From: Actinoplanes flavus
GTDB taxonomy: Bacteria > Actinomycetota > Actinomycetes > Mycobacteriales > Micromonosporaceae
NCBI RefSeq assembly: GCF_017592555.1
Contig: NZ_JAGFNS010000012.1
Location: 62,001 to 126,000, forward strand
Length of the DNA: 64,000 nt
Direction of reading: 5' to 3'
Shown here in pieces: positions 15,580 through 23,941 of this stretch. The notes beneath the pieces were generated by a model. It worked only from the letters and a program-made list of their open reading frames with translations. It searched no databases and had not been told where the DNA came from. Both the position numbers and the translations under genes were made by a program. Position 1 is the stretch's first letter. The number at the start of each line of letters is the position of its first letter.

Positions 15580-16190
15580 GCGCCCGGCTGCTGCTCGCCA
15601 CCGCCAACAAGAAGAAGCTCGTCGAGTTGCAGCGCATCCTCGACGCGGCGCTCGGCGTGGCGCAGATCGAGCTGGTCGGCCTCGGTGACTTCCCGAACTA
15701 CCCGGACGTGCCGGAGACCGGCCTGACGTTCGGGGAGAACGCGCTGATCAAGGCCCGGGAGGGCGCGAAGCGTACCGGCCTCGCGACCGTCGCCGACGAC
15801 TCCGGCCTGGCGGTGAACGCGCTCAACGGCATGCCCGGCGTGTTCAGCGCCCGCTGGTCCGGCGGGCACGGCGACGACCAGGCCAACCTGGACCTGGTGC
15901 TGGCCCAGGTCAGCGACCTGCCGGACGAGCACCGGGGCGCCGCGTTCGTGTGCGCCGCCGCTCTGGTCCTGCCGAACGGGCGCGAGCACCTGGTCGAGGG
16001 CCGCCAGACCGGCCGGCTGCTGCGGTCCGGCCGCGGCGACGGCGGTTTCGGCTACGACCCGATCTTCGTGGGCGACGGCCAGGACCGGACCAACGCCGAG
16101 CTCAGCGCGAGCGAGAAGGACGCCATCAGCCACCGCGGGAAGGCCTTCCGCGAGCTGTCCAAGGTGATCGCCAAGGAACTGCCCCGCTAG
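15576..16190 (+). CDS. rdgB: XTP/dITP pyrophosphatase
   Basis: 204-aa nucleotide-pool cleaner of the Ham1/RdgB family that hydrolyses dITP, dXTP and related deaminated nucleotides to monophosphates. Motifs: LLLATANKKKLVELQRIL (SxNxxK-like start), TFGENALIKAR, VADDSGLAVNALNGMPGVFSARWSG and GFGYDPIFV. GTG 15576 overlaps the rph stop. The rph-rdgB pair is conserved in actinobacteria. Its stop at 16190 directly abuts the stop of the convergent hydrolase. Confidence 0.96.
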   Translation: MSARLLLATANKKKLVELQRILDAALGVAQIELVGLGDFPNYPDVPETGLTFGENALIKAREGAKRTGLATVADDSGLAVNALNGMPGVFSARWSGGHGDDQANLDLVLAQVSDLPDEHRGAAFVCAAALVLPNGREHLVEGRQTGRLLRSGRGDGGFGYDPIFVGDGQDRTNAELSASEKDAISHRGKAFRELSKVIAKELPR

Positions 16191-17435
16191 CTACTCGCGG
16201 ACCATGGTCAGGAGCCGGTCCAGGACGCGTTCCTCCCGGCCCAGACCGTCGTGGGCGTACTCGTTGGTGATCCACGGTCGCAGGTTCCCGATCGCGGCCG
16301 CGGTGGCCAGCGACATGTCCCGGTCCACGTACATGTCGTCGTGGTAGATCGCGGCCGCCACCGGGACCTCGTTGGCGGCCAGCCGCTCCGGGTCGTAGAG
16401 GGCCGGCCAGTCGGCCTTCTCGGCGATCCGGTTCGCCGGCCCGGCGAGCGGCGCCAGGGCCGGATCCTCGGTGAAGTGCCAGGGATAGATCATCTCCCCG
16501 GTGAACCGCACCGGGGTGTCCCGGTCCAGGTCGAACGCCGCGAACTCGGCCCGCACCCGGTGCGCCGCCCACCCGGTCGCCGCGCCCTGACCGTAGATCG
16601 CCTCGTGCAGTACGGCGTAGAGCGGGTCCTCGGCGAAGGACACCACGGCGTCGACCCGGCGCAGGAACACCTCGGACAGGTCGGGCCCGGCGAACGCCTC
16701 CTCCAGCAGGTGGTGCAGCTGGTCGAAACGGGCCGCCGAACCCAGGCCGATGCCGAGCGTCTGGAACCGGTGCGGGGTGAGCCGGTCCCCGCCCGGCAGC
16801 CGCGCGTCCTGGTCCCGCAGCGCGTCCACCACCCGGCGGGCGATCGCCTCGTCCTCCGGATAGCGGGCGAAGTAGCGCTCGTTGCGCGCCAGCACCCGCG
16901 GGTAGGCGGCCCGGTACACGTCCTCCGCGGTCGCGGTCAGCCCCGGCAACCCACCCGTGATGACCACCTCGCGCAGCCCCTCCGGCGCGAAACTGAGGTA
17001 GGTGACGGCACAGAACCCGCCGAAGCTCTGCCCCAGCACACTCCACGGCCGGTCGCCGGCCAGATGCCGCCGGAGCAGTTCGGCGTCGGCGACGATGGCA
17101 TCCGCCCGGAACCGGGCGAGGTGGGCGGCCGGGTCGGCGATCCGCGCCAGCGTCTGCCGGGTGAGCGGCGTGCTGCGCCCGGTGCCACGCTGGTCGAGCA
17201 GGACCACCCGGTAGTCGCGGGCCGCCCGGCGCAGCCACACCGGCAGCTCCCGGGGCGCCCGGTGTCCCGGCCCACCCTGGAGGAAGAGCAGGAACGGCCG
17301 GCCTTCGGCCGCCGGATCGGCCTCCCGCACCTCGCGCGCGAAGATCTCGATGCGCGGTCCGTCCGGGTCCCCATGAATCAGGGGTACGGCCAGCGTGTGC
17401 TCGGCGAAGACCAGCCCCGAATGACGATGGATCAC
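16191..17435 (-). CDS. Alpha/beta hydrolase, proline iminopeptidase-like (S33)
   Basis: 414-aa serine hydrolase. The oxyanion segment PFLLFLQGGPGHRAP, the DQRGTGRSTPL motif and the nucleophile elbow LGQSFGGFCAV are those of prolyl iminopeptidases of family S33. The acid and His (YPWHFTEDPAL near residue 320) fit the C-terminal half. The length is usual for the larger actinobacterial forms. No signal peptide is seen, so it is cytoplasmic. Translation starts at GTG 17435. It stands alone, convergent with rdgB and divergent from the DUF4143 ATPase. Confidence 0.85.
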   Translation of the reverse strand: MIHRHSGLVFAEHTLAVPLIHGDPDGPRIEIFAREVREADPAAEGRPFLLFLQGGPGHRAPRELPVWLRRAARDYRVVLLDQRGTGRSTPLTRQTLARIADPAAHLARFRADAIVADAELLRRHLAGDRPWSVLGQSFGGFCAVTYLSFAPEGLREVVITGGLPGLTATAEDVYRAAYPRVLARNERYFARYPEDEAIARRVVDALRDQDARLPGGDRLTPHRFQTLGIGLGSAARFDQLHHLLEEAFAGPDLSEVFLRRVDAVVSFAEDPLYAVLHEAIYGQGAATGWAAHRVRAEFAAFDLDRDTPVRFTGEMIYPWHFTEDPALAPLAGPANRIAEKADWPALYDPERLAANEVPVAAAIYHDDMYVDRDMSLATAAAIGNLRPWITNEYAHDGLGREERVLDRLLTMVRE

Positions 17436-17492
17436 TCCCCGATCCTGCCGTATCCGCGGCCCTCATCAGCGACAGGTGGCCGATCATCTCGT

Positions 17493-17572
17493 CGCGAAAC
17501 GAAAGGCCGTTCCTCGCGAATCGAAAGAGCAAGGTCCCGCAAATTGAAAGGTTCAGGCTCGCGAAGCGAAAG
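17493..17572. repeat. Four 13-bp direct repeats at 22/23/22-bp spacing
   Basis: Copies CGCGAAACGAAAG (17493), CGCGAATCGAAAG (17515), CGCAAATTGAAAG (17538) and CGCGAAGCGAAAG (17560) lie in direct orientation. The start-to-start distances of 22, 23 and 22 bp are about two helical turns, which would place all copies on one face. The array ends 15 bp before the ATPase start codon, so it covers the likely promoter and leader. This is the layout of a cooperative operator or iteron. Confidence 0.8.
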
Positions 17573-17586
17573 TTGAGGAGCGTAAG

Positions 17587-18843
17587 GTGGGCGTTGTGAG
17601 CGCTCCTGACCTGCTGCCACGCCATGCCGAGCGACTCATCAGCGCCGCCCTGCAGGACACCCGTGTCGTTCTCGTCAGCGGCGCTCGGCAGTCCGGCAAG
17701 AGCACACTCGTACGCCTGCTGGCCGGTGACCGTGCGGCGGAACGCCGTGATCTCGACCGTGAGCAGGACCGGGCCGCTGCCCTGGCCGATCCGAGTGGAT
17801 TCGTCGCCTTCGACGAGCTGATGGTGATCGACGAGATCCAGCGGGTCCCGGAATTGCTACTGGCGATCAAGGTTTCGGTGGATGAGGACCCGCGTCCGGG
17901 CCGATTCCTCTTGACCGGCTCGTCCAGCTTGTTCGGCCTGCGAAGCGCGCCGGACGCCCTGCCGGGCCGGATGGAGACCGTGGAGTTGTGGCCGTTCTCG
18001 CAAGGCGAGATCGACGGCATGCCGGACCGTTTCATCGACACGGTCTTCCGGCGCGGCCCCGAGATCCGTCACGAGTCGACGGTGAGCCGTGCTGACTATG
18101 CGAGCCGCATCGTCCGGGGCGGTCTTCCGGAGGCGGTCGCCCGGACGGATGTGCGCCGCCGTGGCCGATTCCTGGACAGCTATGTCCAGGCGTTGATCGA
18201 CCGGGACGTGCGGGAGCTGGCGAGGATCGAGCAGGCGCCGCAACTCCGTACGCTGATTCGTCTCCTGGCGGCCCGGTCGGCCTCCCTCATCGTGCCCGGA
18301 GCGCTGGAGTCCGGCCTCGGGTTGAGTCGCCCCACCATCGCCCGCTACATGCAGCTGCTGGAAGAGGTCCACCTCATCAAGCGCATTCCCGGCTGGTCAC
18401 GCAACCTCGGCAGCCGGGTCACGCATGCGCCGAAGCTGGTCTTCGTCGACTCCGGCATCGCCGCCCAGCAACTCGCGGTCGACCCGCACGCCCTGCTGCG
18501 CCCAGGGCAGCCGTTCGGGCCCCTGCTGGAGGGATTCGTCGTCTCCGAACTCGCCCGCCAGAGCACATGGTCCGACGAGCTGGTCGATCTGTACCACTAC
18601 CGCGACCAGAACAAGGTGGAGGTCGACGTCATCCTGGAGAACCGGCAGCGGCAGGTGGTCGCCATCGAGGTCAAAGCCGCGTCCACGGTTCGCTCCGACG
18701 ACTTCACCGGGTTGCGCAAGATCGCCGGCCGGCTCGGTGACGACCTGATCGCCGGGATCGTCCTCTACACCGGGACCAGCACGCTGCCGTTCGGTGATCG
18801 GATGCGCGCGGTCCCGGTGAGTGCCCTCTGGGAGGTCAGCTGA
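17587..18843 (+). CDS. AAA-type ATPase with DUF4143 domain
   Basis: 418-aa ATPase of the group with an N-terminal AAA_14 domain and C-terminal DUF4143 (PD-(D/E)XK nuclease-like) domain. The Walker A is VLVSGARQSGKSTLVRLL (residues about 28-45), Walker B is FVAFDELMVIDEIQRVPELL, and sensor 1 is FLLTGSSSLF. The C-terminal part has a winged-helix region (GLSRPTIARYMQLLEEVHLI) and DQNKVEVDVILENRQRQVVAIEVKA, which keeps the D...ExK residues of the nuclease-like fold. Function is unknown; a stress or mobile-element role is often supposed. It is preceded by the 22-bp-period array and overlaps the hutH end by 8 nt. Confidence 0.9.
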   Translation: MGVVSAPDLLPRHAERLISAALQDTRVVLVSGARQSGKSTLVRLLAGDRAAERRDLDREQDRAAALADPSGFVAFDELMVIDEIQRVPELLLAIKVSVDEDPRPGRFLLTGSSSLFGLRSAPDALPGRMETVELWPFSQGEIDGMPDRFIDTVFRRGPEIRHESTVSRADYASRIVRGGLPEAVARTDVRRRGRFLDSYVQALIDRDVRELARIEQAPQLRTLIRLLAARSASLIVPGALESGLGLSRPTIARYMQLLEEVHLIKRIPGWSRNLGSRVTHAPKLVFVDSGIAAQQLAVDPHALLRPGQPFGPLLEGFVVSELARQSTWSDELVDLYHYRDQNKVEVDVILENRQRQVVAIEVKAASTVRSDDFTGLRKIAGRLGDDLIAGIVLYTGTSTLPFGDRMRAVPVSALWEVS

Positions 18844-20371
18844 GCGGGCCGACCGCCGTCTCGATCGCGGTGCGCAGGGCCGGGCCGGCGACCACGGCGC
18901 GGGCCTGTTCCAGGACCGGGGCCAGGAAGAGGTCCGGGCCCGGGGCCCCGGCGAACGGCTCGACGGCGGCCAGCGCCGCCCGCCCGGCCGGGGAGGCGGT
19001 GAGCGGGGCGCGCAGTTGCAGGCCACGGACGGCGGAGAGCAGTTCCACGGCGAGCAGGCTGGTCAGGTTGTCCAGGACGGTCCGCAGCTTCTTGGCCGCC
19101 GCCCAGCCCATCGACACGTGGTCCTCCTGCATGCCGCTGGTCGGCAGCGAGTCCACCGAGGCCGGCGACGCGAGCCGGCGGTTCTCGGCGACGATCCCGG
19201 CCGCCGTGTACTGGGCGATCATCAGGCCCGAGTTGACGCCCGCGTCCGGTGACAGGAACGGCGGCAGGTCGCGGGAGCGGGTCACGTCGAGCAGCCGGTC
19301 CACCCGGCGTTCGGCGATCGCGCCCACCTCGGCGGCCGCGATGGCCAGGAAGTCGGCGGCGAACCCGAGCGGCGCCCCGTGGAAGTTGCCGGTCGACTCG
19401 ACCCGCCCGTCCGGCAGCACCACCGGGTTGTCCACCACCGACACCAGCTCGCGGGAGCTGATCAGCAGCGCGAAGTCGAGGGTGTCGCGGGCCGCGCCGG
19501 CCACCTGCGGGGCGCACCGCATCGAGTAGGCGTCCTGCACGGCGTGCGCGAGGTCGTCGCGGTGCGAGTCCATGATCGCCGAGCCCTGGAGCAGCCGGTG
19601 GATGTTCGCGGCCGACGCCGCCTGCCCCGGATGCGGCCGGATCTCGTGCAGTTCGGGAAGGAACGGCCGGTCCGAGCCGAGCATCGCCTCGATGGCGAGC
19701 GCGCCCGTCACGTCGGCCATGGTGAACAGGTGCCGGGCGTCGGTGATCGCCAGCAGCAGCATGCCGAGCATGCCGTCGGTGCCGTTGATCAGCGCGAGGC
19801 CCTCCTTCGCGGCCAGGTCGAGCGGCCGCAGCCCGGCGGCGCGCAGCGCCTCCGCCCCGGCGATCCGGGAGCCGTCCTTGCCGACCACCCAGCCTTCGCC
19901 GAGCAGCACCAGCGCGCAGTGCGCGAGTGGCGCCAGGTCACCGGAGGCGCCGAGCGAGCCGTGCTCCGGCACCCACGGCGTGATGTCGTGGTTGAGCAGG
20001 TCCACCAGGCCCTGGGCGAGCACCGGGCGCACCCCGGAACGGCCCAGCGCCAGCGACCGGACCCGCAGCAGCATCATGGCCCGCACCACCTCGCGGGGCA
20101 TCGGCGCGCCGATCCCGGCGGCGTGCGAACGGATCAGCGCGTGCTGGAGCTCGGCCCGCCGGGACGGGTCGATCGACGTGCTGGCGAGCGCGCCGAATCC
20201 GGTGGACACGCCGTAGACGGGCCGCCCGGACGCCTCGATGCCGTCGACGATGGCCCGGCTCGCGGCCATCGCCTCGACGGCGGCGGGAGAGATCTCGACG
20301 TGCGCGTCGGTGCGGGCCACGGCGACGACGTCGGCGGCGGACACACCGGTGGACTGAACGGTGACGATCAT
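18836..20371 (-). CDS. hutH: Histidine ammonia-lyase
   Basis: 511-aa MIO-dependent lyase converting histidine to urocanate and ammonia, the first step of histidine degradation. The Ala-Ser-Gly that cyclises to the MIO cofactor is in HGSLGASGDLAPLAH. The N-terminal YGVSTGFGALAST segment carries the catalytic Tyr. It is the last gene of the hut operon, joined to hutI by a 4-nt ATGA overlap. Its length matches the family. Confidence 0.97.
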   Translation of the reverse strand: MIVTVQSTGVSAADVVAVARTDAHVEISPAAVEAMAASRAIVDGIEASGRPVYGVSTGFGALASTSIDPSRRAELQHALIRSHAAGIGAPMPREVVRAMMLLRVRSLALGRSGVRPVLAQGLVDLLNHDITPWVPEHGSLGASGDLAPLAHCALVLLGEGWVVGKDGSRIAGAEALRAAGLRPLDLAAKEGLALINGTDGMLGMLLLAITDARHLFTMADVTGALAIEAMLGSDRPFLPELHEIRPHPGQAASAANIHRLLQGSAIMDSHRDDLAHAVQDAYSMRCAPQVAGAARDTLDFALLISSRELVSVVDNPVVLPDGRVESTGNFHGAPLGFAADFLAIAAAEVGAIAERRVDRLLDVTRSRDLPPFLSPDAGVNSGLMIAQYTAAGIVAENRRLASPASVDSLPTSGMQEDHVSMGWAAAKKLRTVLDNLTSLLAVELLSAVRGLQLRAPLTASPAGRAALAAVEPFAGAPGPDLFLAPVLEQARAVVAGPALRTAIETAVGPLS

Positions 20372-21516
20372 TGCGGCACTCCGTGGTGCAGAACGGTTCG
20401 GATCAGGGGGACACCCGGCCGGTAGGCCAGGTGCAGGTGCGAGGGCGCGTCCAGGACGATGAGGTCGGCTCGGGCGCCGATCGAGACGCGGCCCAGGTCG
20501 GTGCGGCGCAGGGCGGTCGCGCCACCCACGGTCGCCGCCGCGACCGCTTCGCTCGGTGTCAACCGCATCTCCCGTACGGCGAGAGCGATGCAGAACGGCA
20601 TCGACGACGTGTACGACGACCCCGGATTGCAGTCGGTGGCCAGCGCGACGGTGACGCCCGCGTCCAGCAGCCGCCGCCCGTCCGGGTAGGGCGACCGGGT
20701 GGAGAACTCGGCGCCCGGCAGCAGCGTGGCCACCGTGTCCGAGGAGGCGAGCGCGTCCACGTCTGCGTCGTCCAGGTGGGTGCAGTGGTCGGCGCTGGCC
20801 GCCCCCAGCTCCACGGCCAGCCGCACGCCCGGCCCGGGGCCCAGCTGGTTGGCGTGCAGCCGCAGGCCCAGCCCGTGCTTCGCGCCGGCCACCAGGACGG
20901 CGCGGGCCTGATCGGCGTCGAAGGCGCCACGTTCACAGAACACGTCGACCCATCTCGCGTACGGCGCGACAGCCTCCACCATCTCCCCGCACACCAGGTC
21001 CACATAGTCGCCCGGGCGGCCCGCGTACTCGGCCGGCACCACGTGCGCCCCGAGGAACGTGGTCTCCTCGACGATCTCGGCGGCCACCCGCAGGGACCGC
21101 TGCTCGTCGGCGACGCTCAGGCCGTACCCCGATTTGATCTCGATCGTGGTGGTGCCCTGCCGCAGCGCCTCGCCCACCAGGCGGCGCGCGTTGCGGCGCA
21201 GCTCGTCGTCGGACGCGGCGCGGGTGGCGGCGACCGTGGTCCGGATGCCGCCGCCGGTGTAGGCCTCCCCGGCCATCCGCGCCCCGAACTCGGCCGCCCG
21301 GTCGCCCGCGAAGACCAGGTGCGCGTGGCTGTCCACGAAGCCGGGCAGCACGGCGGCGCCGTCCGCGTCCAGGACCGAGTCGGCGGCCGGAGCCGACGAC
21401 ATCGGCCCGATCCAGGCGATCCGGTCGTCCTCCACCACGACCGCGACGTCGTGCACGATCCCCAGCCCGGGGTCGTTGGTGAACAGCTCACCGATATTGG
21501 CGACGAGAAGACTCAT
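20368..21516 (-). CDS. hutI: Imidazolonepropionase
   Basis: 382-aa metal-dependent amidohydrolase opening imidazolone-5-propionate to N-formimino-L-glutamate, the third hut step. Metal ligands are visible in LPGFVDSHAHLVFAGDRAAEF, in HANQLG, in SADHCTHLDD and in ATDCNPGSSYTSSMP (Asp). ATGA overlaps link it to hutF upstream and hutH downstream. Confidence 0.96.
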   Translation of the reverse strand: MSLLVANIGELFTNDPGLGIVHDVAVVVEDDRIAWIGPMSSAPAADSVLDADGAAVLPGFVDSHAHLVFAGDRAAEFGARMAGEAYTGGGIRTTVAATRAASDDELRRNARRLVGEALRQGTTTIEIKSGYGLSVADEQRSLRVAAEIVEETTFLGAHVVPAEYAGRPGDYVDLVCGEMVEAVAPYARWVDVFCERGAFDADQARAVLVAGAKHGLGLRLHANQLGPGPGVRLAVELGAASADHCTHLDDADVDALASSDTVATLLPGAEFSTRSPYPDGRRLLDAGVTVALATDCNPGSSYTSSMPFCIALAVREMRLTPSEAVAAATVGGATALRRTDLGRVSIGARADLIVLDAPSHLHLAYRPGVPLIRTVLHHGVPQ

Positions 21517-22790
21517 AGCAAAACCTTCGCCAGTTCGCGCGGCACGTCGACCAGGGTGTGCCGGCCTTCGGAGACGATCCGCCGCCCACCGGAGATCACG
21601 TGGGTGACGTCGGCCGCGGTGGCCGCGAAGATCACCTGATCGGGCCGGGCGCCCACGGTCCGGACACTGTCCAGGCGCACCGCGACCAGGTCGGCGCGCT
21701 GACCGGGCCCGATCGTCCCGGCGTCGTCCCAGCCCAGGGCCGCGTGCCGGGCCGCCGCCGCGACCAGGTCGGCGGCCGGGAAGTGGCCGCGGCTCTCGGT
21801 GGCCAGCCGCTCGTCCATCTCCAGCCCGCGGATCTCCTCGAACGGGTCGATCACCGCGTTGCTGTCGCTGCCCAGGCTCAACGGCACGCCCGCGTCGGCG
21901 AGCCGCCGGGCCGGGCCGATGCCGTCGGCCAGGTCACGTTCGGTGGTGGGGCACAGGCACACCCCGGCGCCGCTGCCGCCGAGCAGCTTCACGTCACCGT
22001 CGGTCAGGTGGGTGGCGTGCACCGCCGTGGTTCCCGGCCCGAGGACGCCGTGCCGGTCCAGCAGCTCGGTCGGCGTGCAGCCGTGCACCGCCCGGCACTG
22101 CTCGTTCTCGGCCCGCTGCTCGGAGAGGTGCACGTGCAGGGGTGCCCGCCCGGCCAGTACGGCCAGCTGCTCGGCGGGCACCGCCCGTACCGAATGCAGG
22201 GCCGCCCCGATCCGGGCGTGCGGCCCGGCGGTCAGCGCGCCCACCCGCTCGGCCCAGCGTTCCGCGTCGCCGTCACCGAACCGTTTCTGCACCCCCTCCA
22301 GCGGCGCCCCGTCGACCCGCGACGTCAGGTAGAGCGTGTCCAGCAGGGTGATCCGGATCCCGGCCTCGTCGGCGGCCCGCATCAGCGCCGCGCCCATCGC
22401 GTTCGGGTCGTCGTAGCGAGCCCCGCCGGGCGCGTGATGCAGGTAGTGGAACTCGCCCACGCAGGTGATCCCGGCCAGCGCCATCTCGGCGTAGACGGCC
22501 CGCGCCAGCGCCAGGTAGCCGTCCGGGTCGAGGGCGCCGGCGACCGCGTACATCTGCTCCCGCCACGTCCAGAAGCTGCCCGCGCCGGTGTGCGTACGCC
22601 CGCGCAGCACCCGGTGGAAGGCGTGCGAGTGGGCGTTGGCCAGGCCGGGCAGCACCAGACCGGGCAGACGTTCGCCCACGGCCGGGGCGCCCGGGACGAC
22701 CGCGGTGAACCGGCCGTCCGCCACCTCGATCCGGACGTCCTCGGCCACCCGGTCACCCAGCCAGGCGTACCGGGCGTGATAGACGCTCAT
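21513..22790 (-). CDS. hutF: Formimidoylglutamate deiminase
   Basis: 425-aa amidohydrolase that deiminates N-formimino-L-glutamate to N-formyl-L-glutamate and ammonia. The metal site is seen in LPGLANAHSHAFHRVLRGRTH and in HVHLSEQ, and the C-terminal Asp in LSLGSDSNAVIDP. HutF marks the five-step variant of histidine breakdown, which needs a deformylase for the last step. No canonical HutG is present; the adjoining M20 gene takes that place. Both junctions have 4-nt overlaps. Confidence 0.94.
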   Translation of the reverse strand: MSVYHARYAWLGDRVAEDVRIEVADGRFTAVVPGAPAVGERLPGLVLPGLANAHSHAFHRVLRGRTHTGAGSFWTWREQMYAVAGALDPDGYLALARAVYAEMALAGITCVGEFHYLHHAPGGARYDDPNAMGAALMRAADEAGIRITLLDTLYLTSRVDGAPLEGVQKRFGDGDAERWAERVGALTAGPHARIGAALHSVRAVPAEQLAVLAGRAPLHVHLSEQRAENEQCRAVHGCTPTELLDRHGVLGPGTTAVHATHLTDGDVKLLGGSGAGVCLCPTTERDLADGIGPARRLADAGVPLSLGSDSNAVIDPFEEIRGLEMDERLATESRGHFPAADLVAAAARHAALGWDDAGTIGPGQRADLVAVRLDSVRTVGARPDQVIFAATAADVTHVISGGRRIVSEGRHTLVDVPRELAKVLL

Positions 22791-23941
22791 GTCAGCGCCT
22801 CCAGCACCCGGGCCAGCGCCTCGACGCCCGCCTCGCAGTCGGCGTCGGAGGCGTGCTCGGCGGGGGAGTGCGACACCCCGGTCGGGTTGCGGACGAACAG
22901 CATGGCGGTCGGCACGTGCGCGGACAGCACCCCGGCGTCGTGGCCGGCACCGGTCGGCAGGATCGGCGCGCCGCCCAGCAGCTCACTCAACCGCACGGCC
23001 AGCGCGTTGTCGAAGGCCACCTCCCCGGTCACCGACTCGGCGGTCACCTCGACCTCGGTGCCGTCCCGGCTGGCCCGCTCGGTCGCCTCCCGCACCACCG
23101 ACCCGACCAGCCGATCGAGGGTGCCGGTGTCCGCGGCCCGGGCGTCCAGCCAGCCCCGCACCAGCGACGGGATGGCGTTCGTGGCGTTCGGCTCGACCTG
23201 CACCCGGCCCATCGTGGCGTGCGCGCCGGCCAGCCGGGCCTCCCGGTCGGCGACCAGCACGGTGAAGGCGAACGTCTGCATCGGATCACGCCGGTCGCTC
23301 ATCAGCGTCGTGCCGGCATGGTCGCCGACGCCGCTGAAATCCATCCGCCAGCGGCCGTGCGGCCAGATGGCGCTGGCCACCCCGACCGGGACGGTCAGCG
23401 CCCGCCCCTGCTCGATGTGCAGCTCCACCACCGCCGACAGGTTCCGCACGCGCGGATCGGCGCCGGCCGGCTGCCGCCCGAGCGCCTCCGCGAAGGTGAC
23501 CCCGTCGCGATCGGTCAGCGCGGCGGCCTTCTCCGGCGCGATCGCGCCGGTCAGCAGACGAGACCCCAGACACGGTACGCCGAAGCGCCCACCCTCCTCC
23601 TCGGCGAACGCCGCGACCACCACCTTCCGGTCCCGCGGGAGCTCGTCGACGGCGAGGAAGGCGCTCACGATCCCGAGCGGCCCGTCGTAGCCACCGCCGT
23701 GCGGCACGGAGTCGAAATGGGAACCGGTCAGCACGGTCCCCGGCGCCCACGGCTCGGCCCGCCACGCGAAGAGGTTCCCGTTGCCGTCCTCGGTGACCGT
23801 CATGTCCCGCTGGGCGGCCTGCCCGCGGAACCAGTCGCGCAGGGTCAGCTCGGGTGCGGTCAGCGCGTACCTCAGATAGCCGCCGCCGGCCGCCCGCCCG
23901 ACCGGCGCGATCTCCGCCCAGACCTTGGCGAACTCGCTCAT
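22787..23941 (-). CDS. M20 amidohydrolase, candidate N-formylglutamate deformylase
   Basis: 384-aa binuclear-zinc hydrolase of family M20, in the allantoate amidohydrolase / N-carbamoyl amino acid hydrolase group. Zinc motifs are GSHFDSVPHGGGYDGPLG and AEEEGGRFG. ATG 23941 overlaps the hutU stop by ATGA; an upstream frame to 24082 only runs into hutU. It is embedded between hutU and hutF with overlaps on both sides, yet allantoate chemistry has no place in histidine breakdown. The missing activity is N-formylglutamate to glutamate plus formate, so this enzyme probably does it. That assignment is inferred from context. Confidence 0.88.
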   Translation of the reverse strand: MSEFAKVWAEIAPVGRAAGGGYLRYALTAPELTLRDWFRGQAAQRDMTVTEDGNGNLFAWRAEPWAPGTVLTGSHFDSVPHGGGYDGPLGIVSAFLAVDELPRDRKVVVAAFAEEEGGRFGVPCLGSRLLTGAIAPEKAAALTDRDGVTFAEALGRQPAGADPRVRNLSAVVELHIEQGRALTVPVGVASAIWPHGRWRMDFSGVGDHAGTTLMSDRRDPMQTFAFTVLVADREARLAGAHATMGRVQVEPNATNAIPSLVRGWLDARAADTGTLDRLVGSVVREATERASRDGTEVEVTAESVTGEVAFDNALAVRLSELLGGAPILPTGAGHDAGVLSAHVPTAMLFVRNPTGVSHSPAEHASDADCEAGVEALARVLEALT

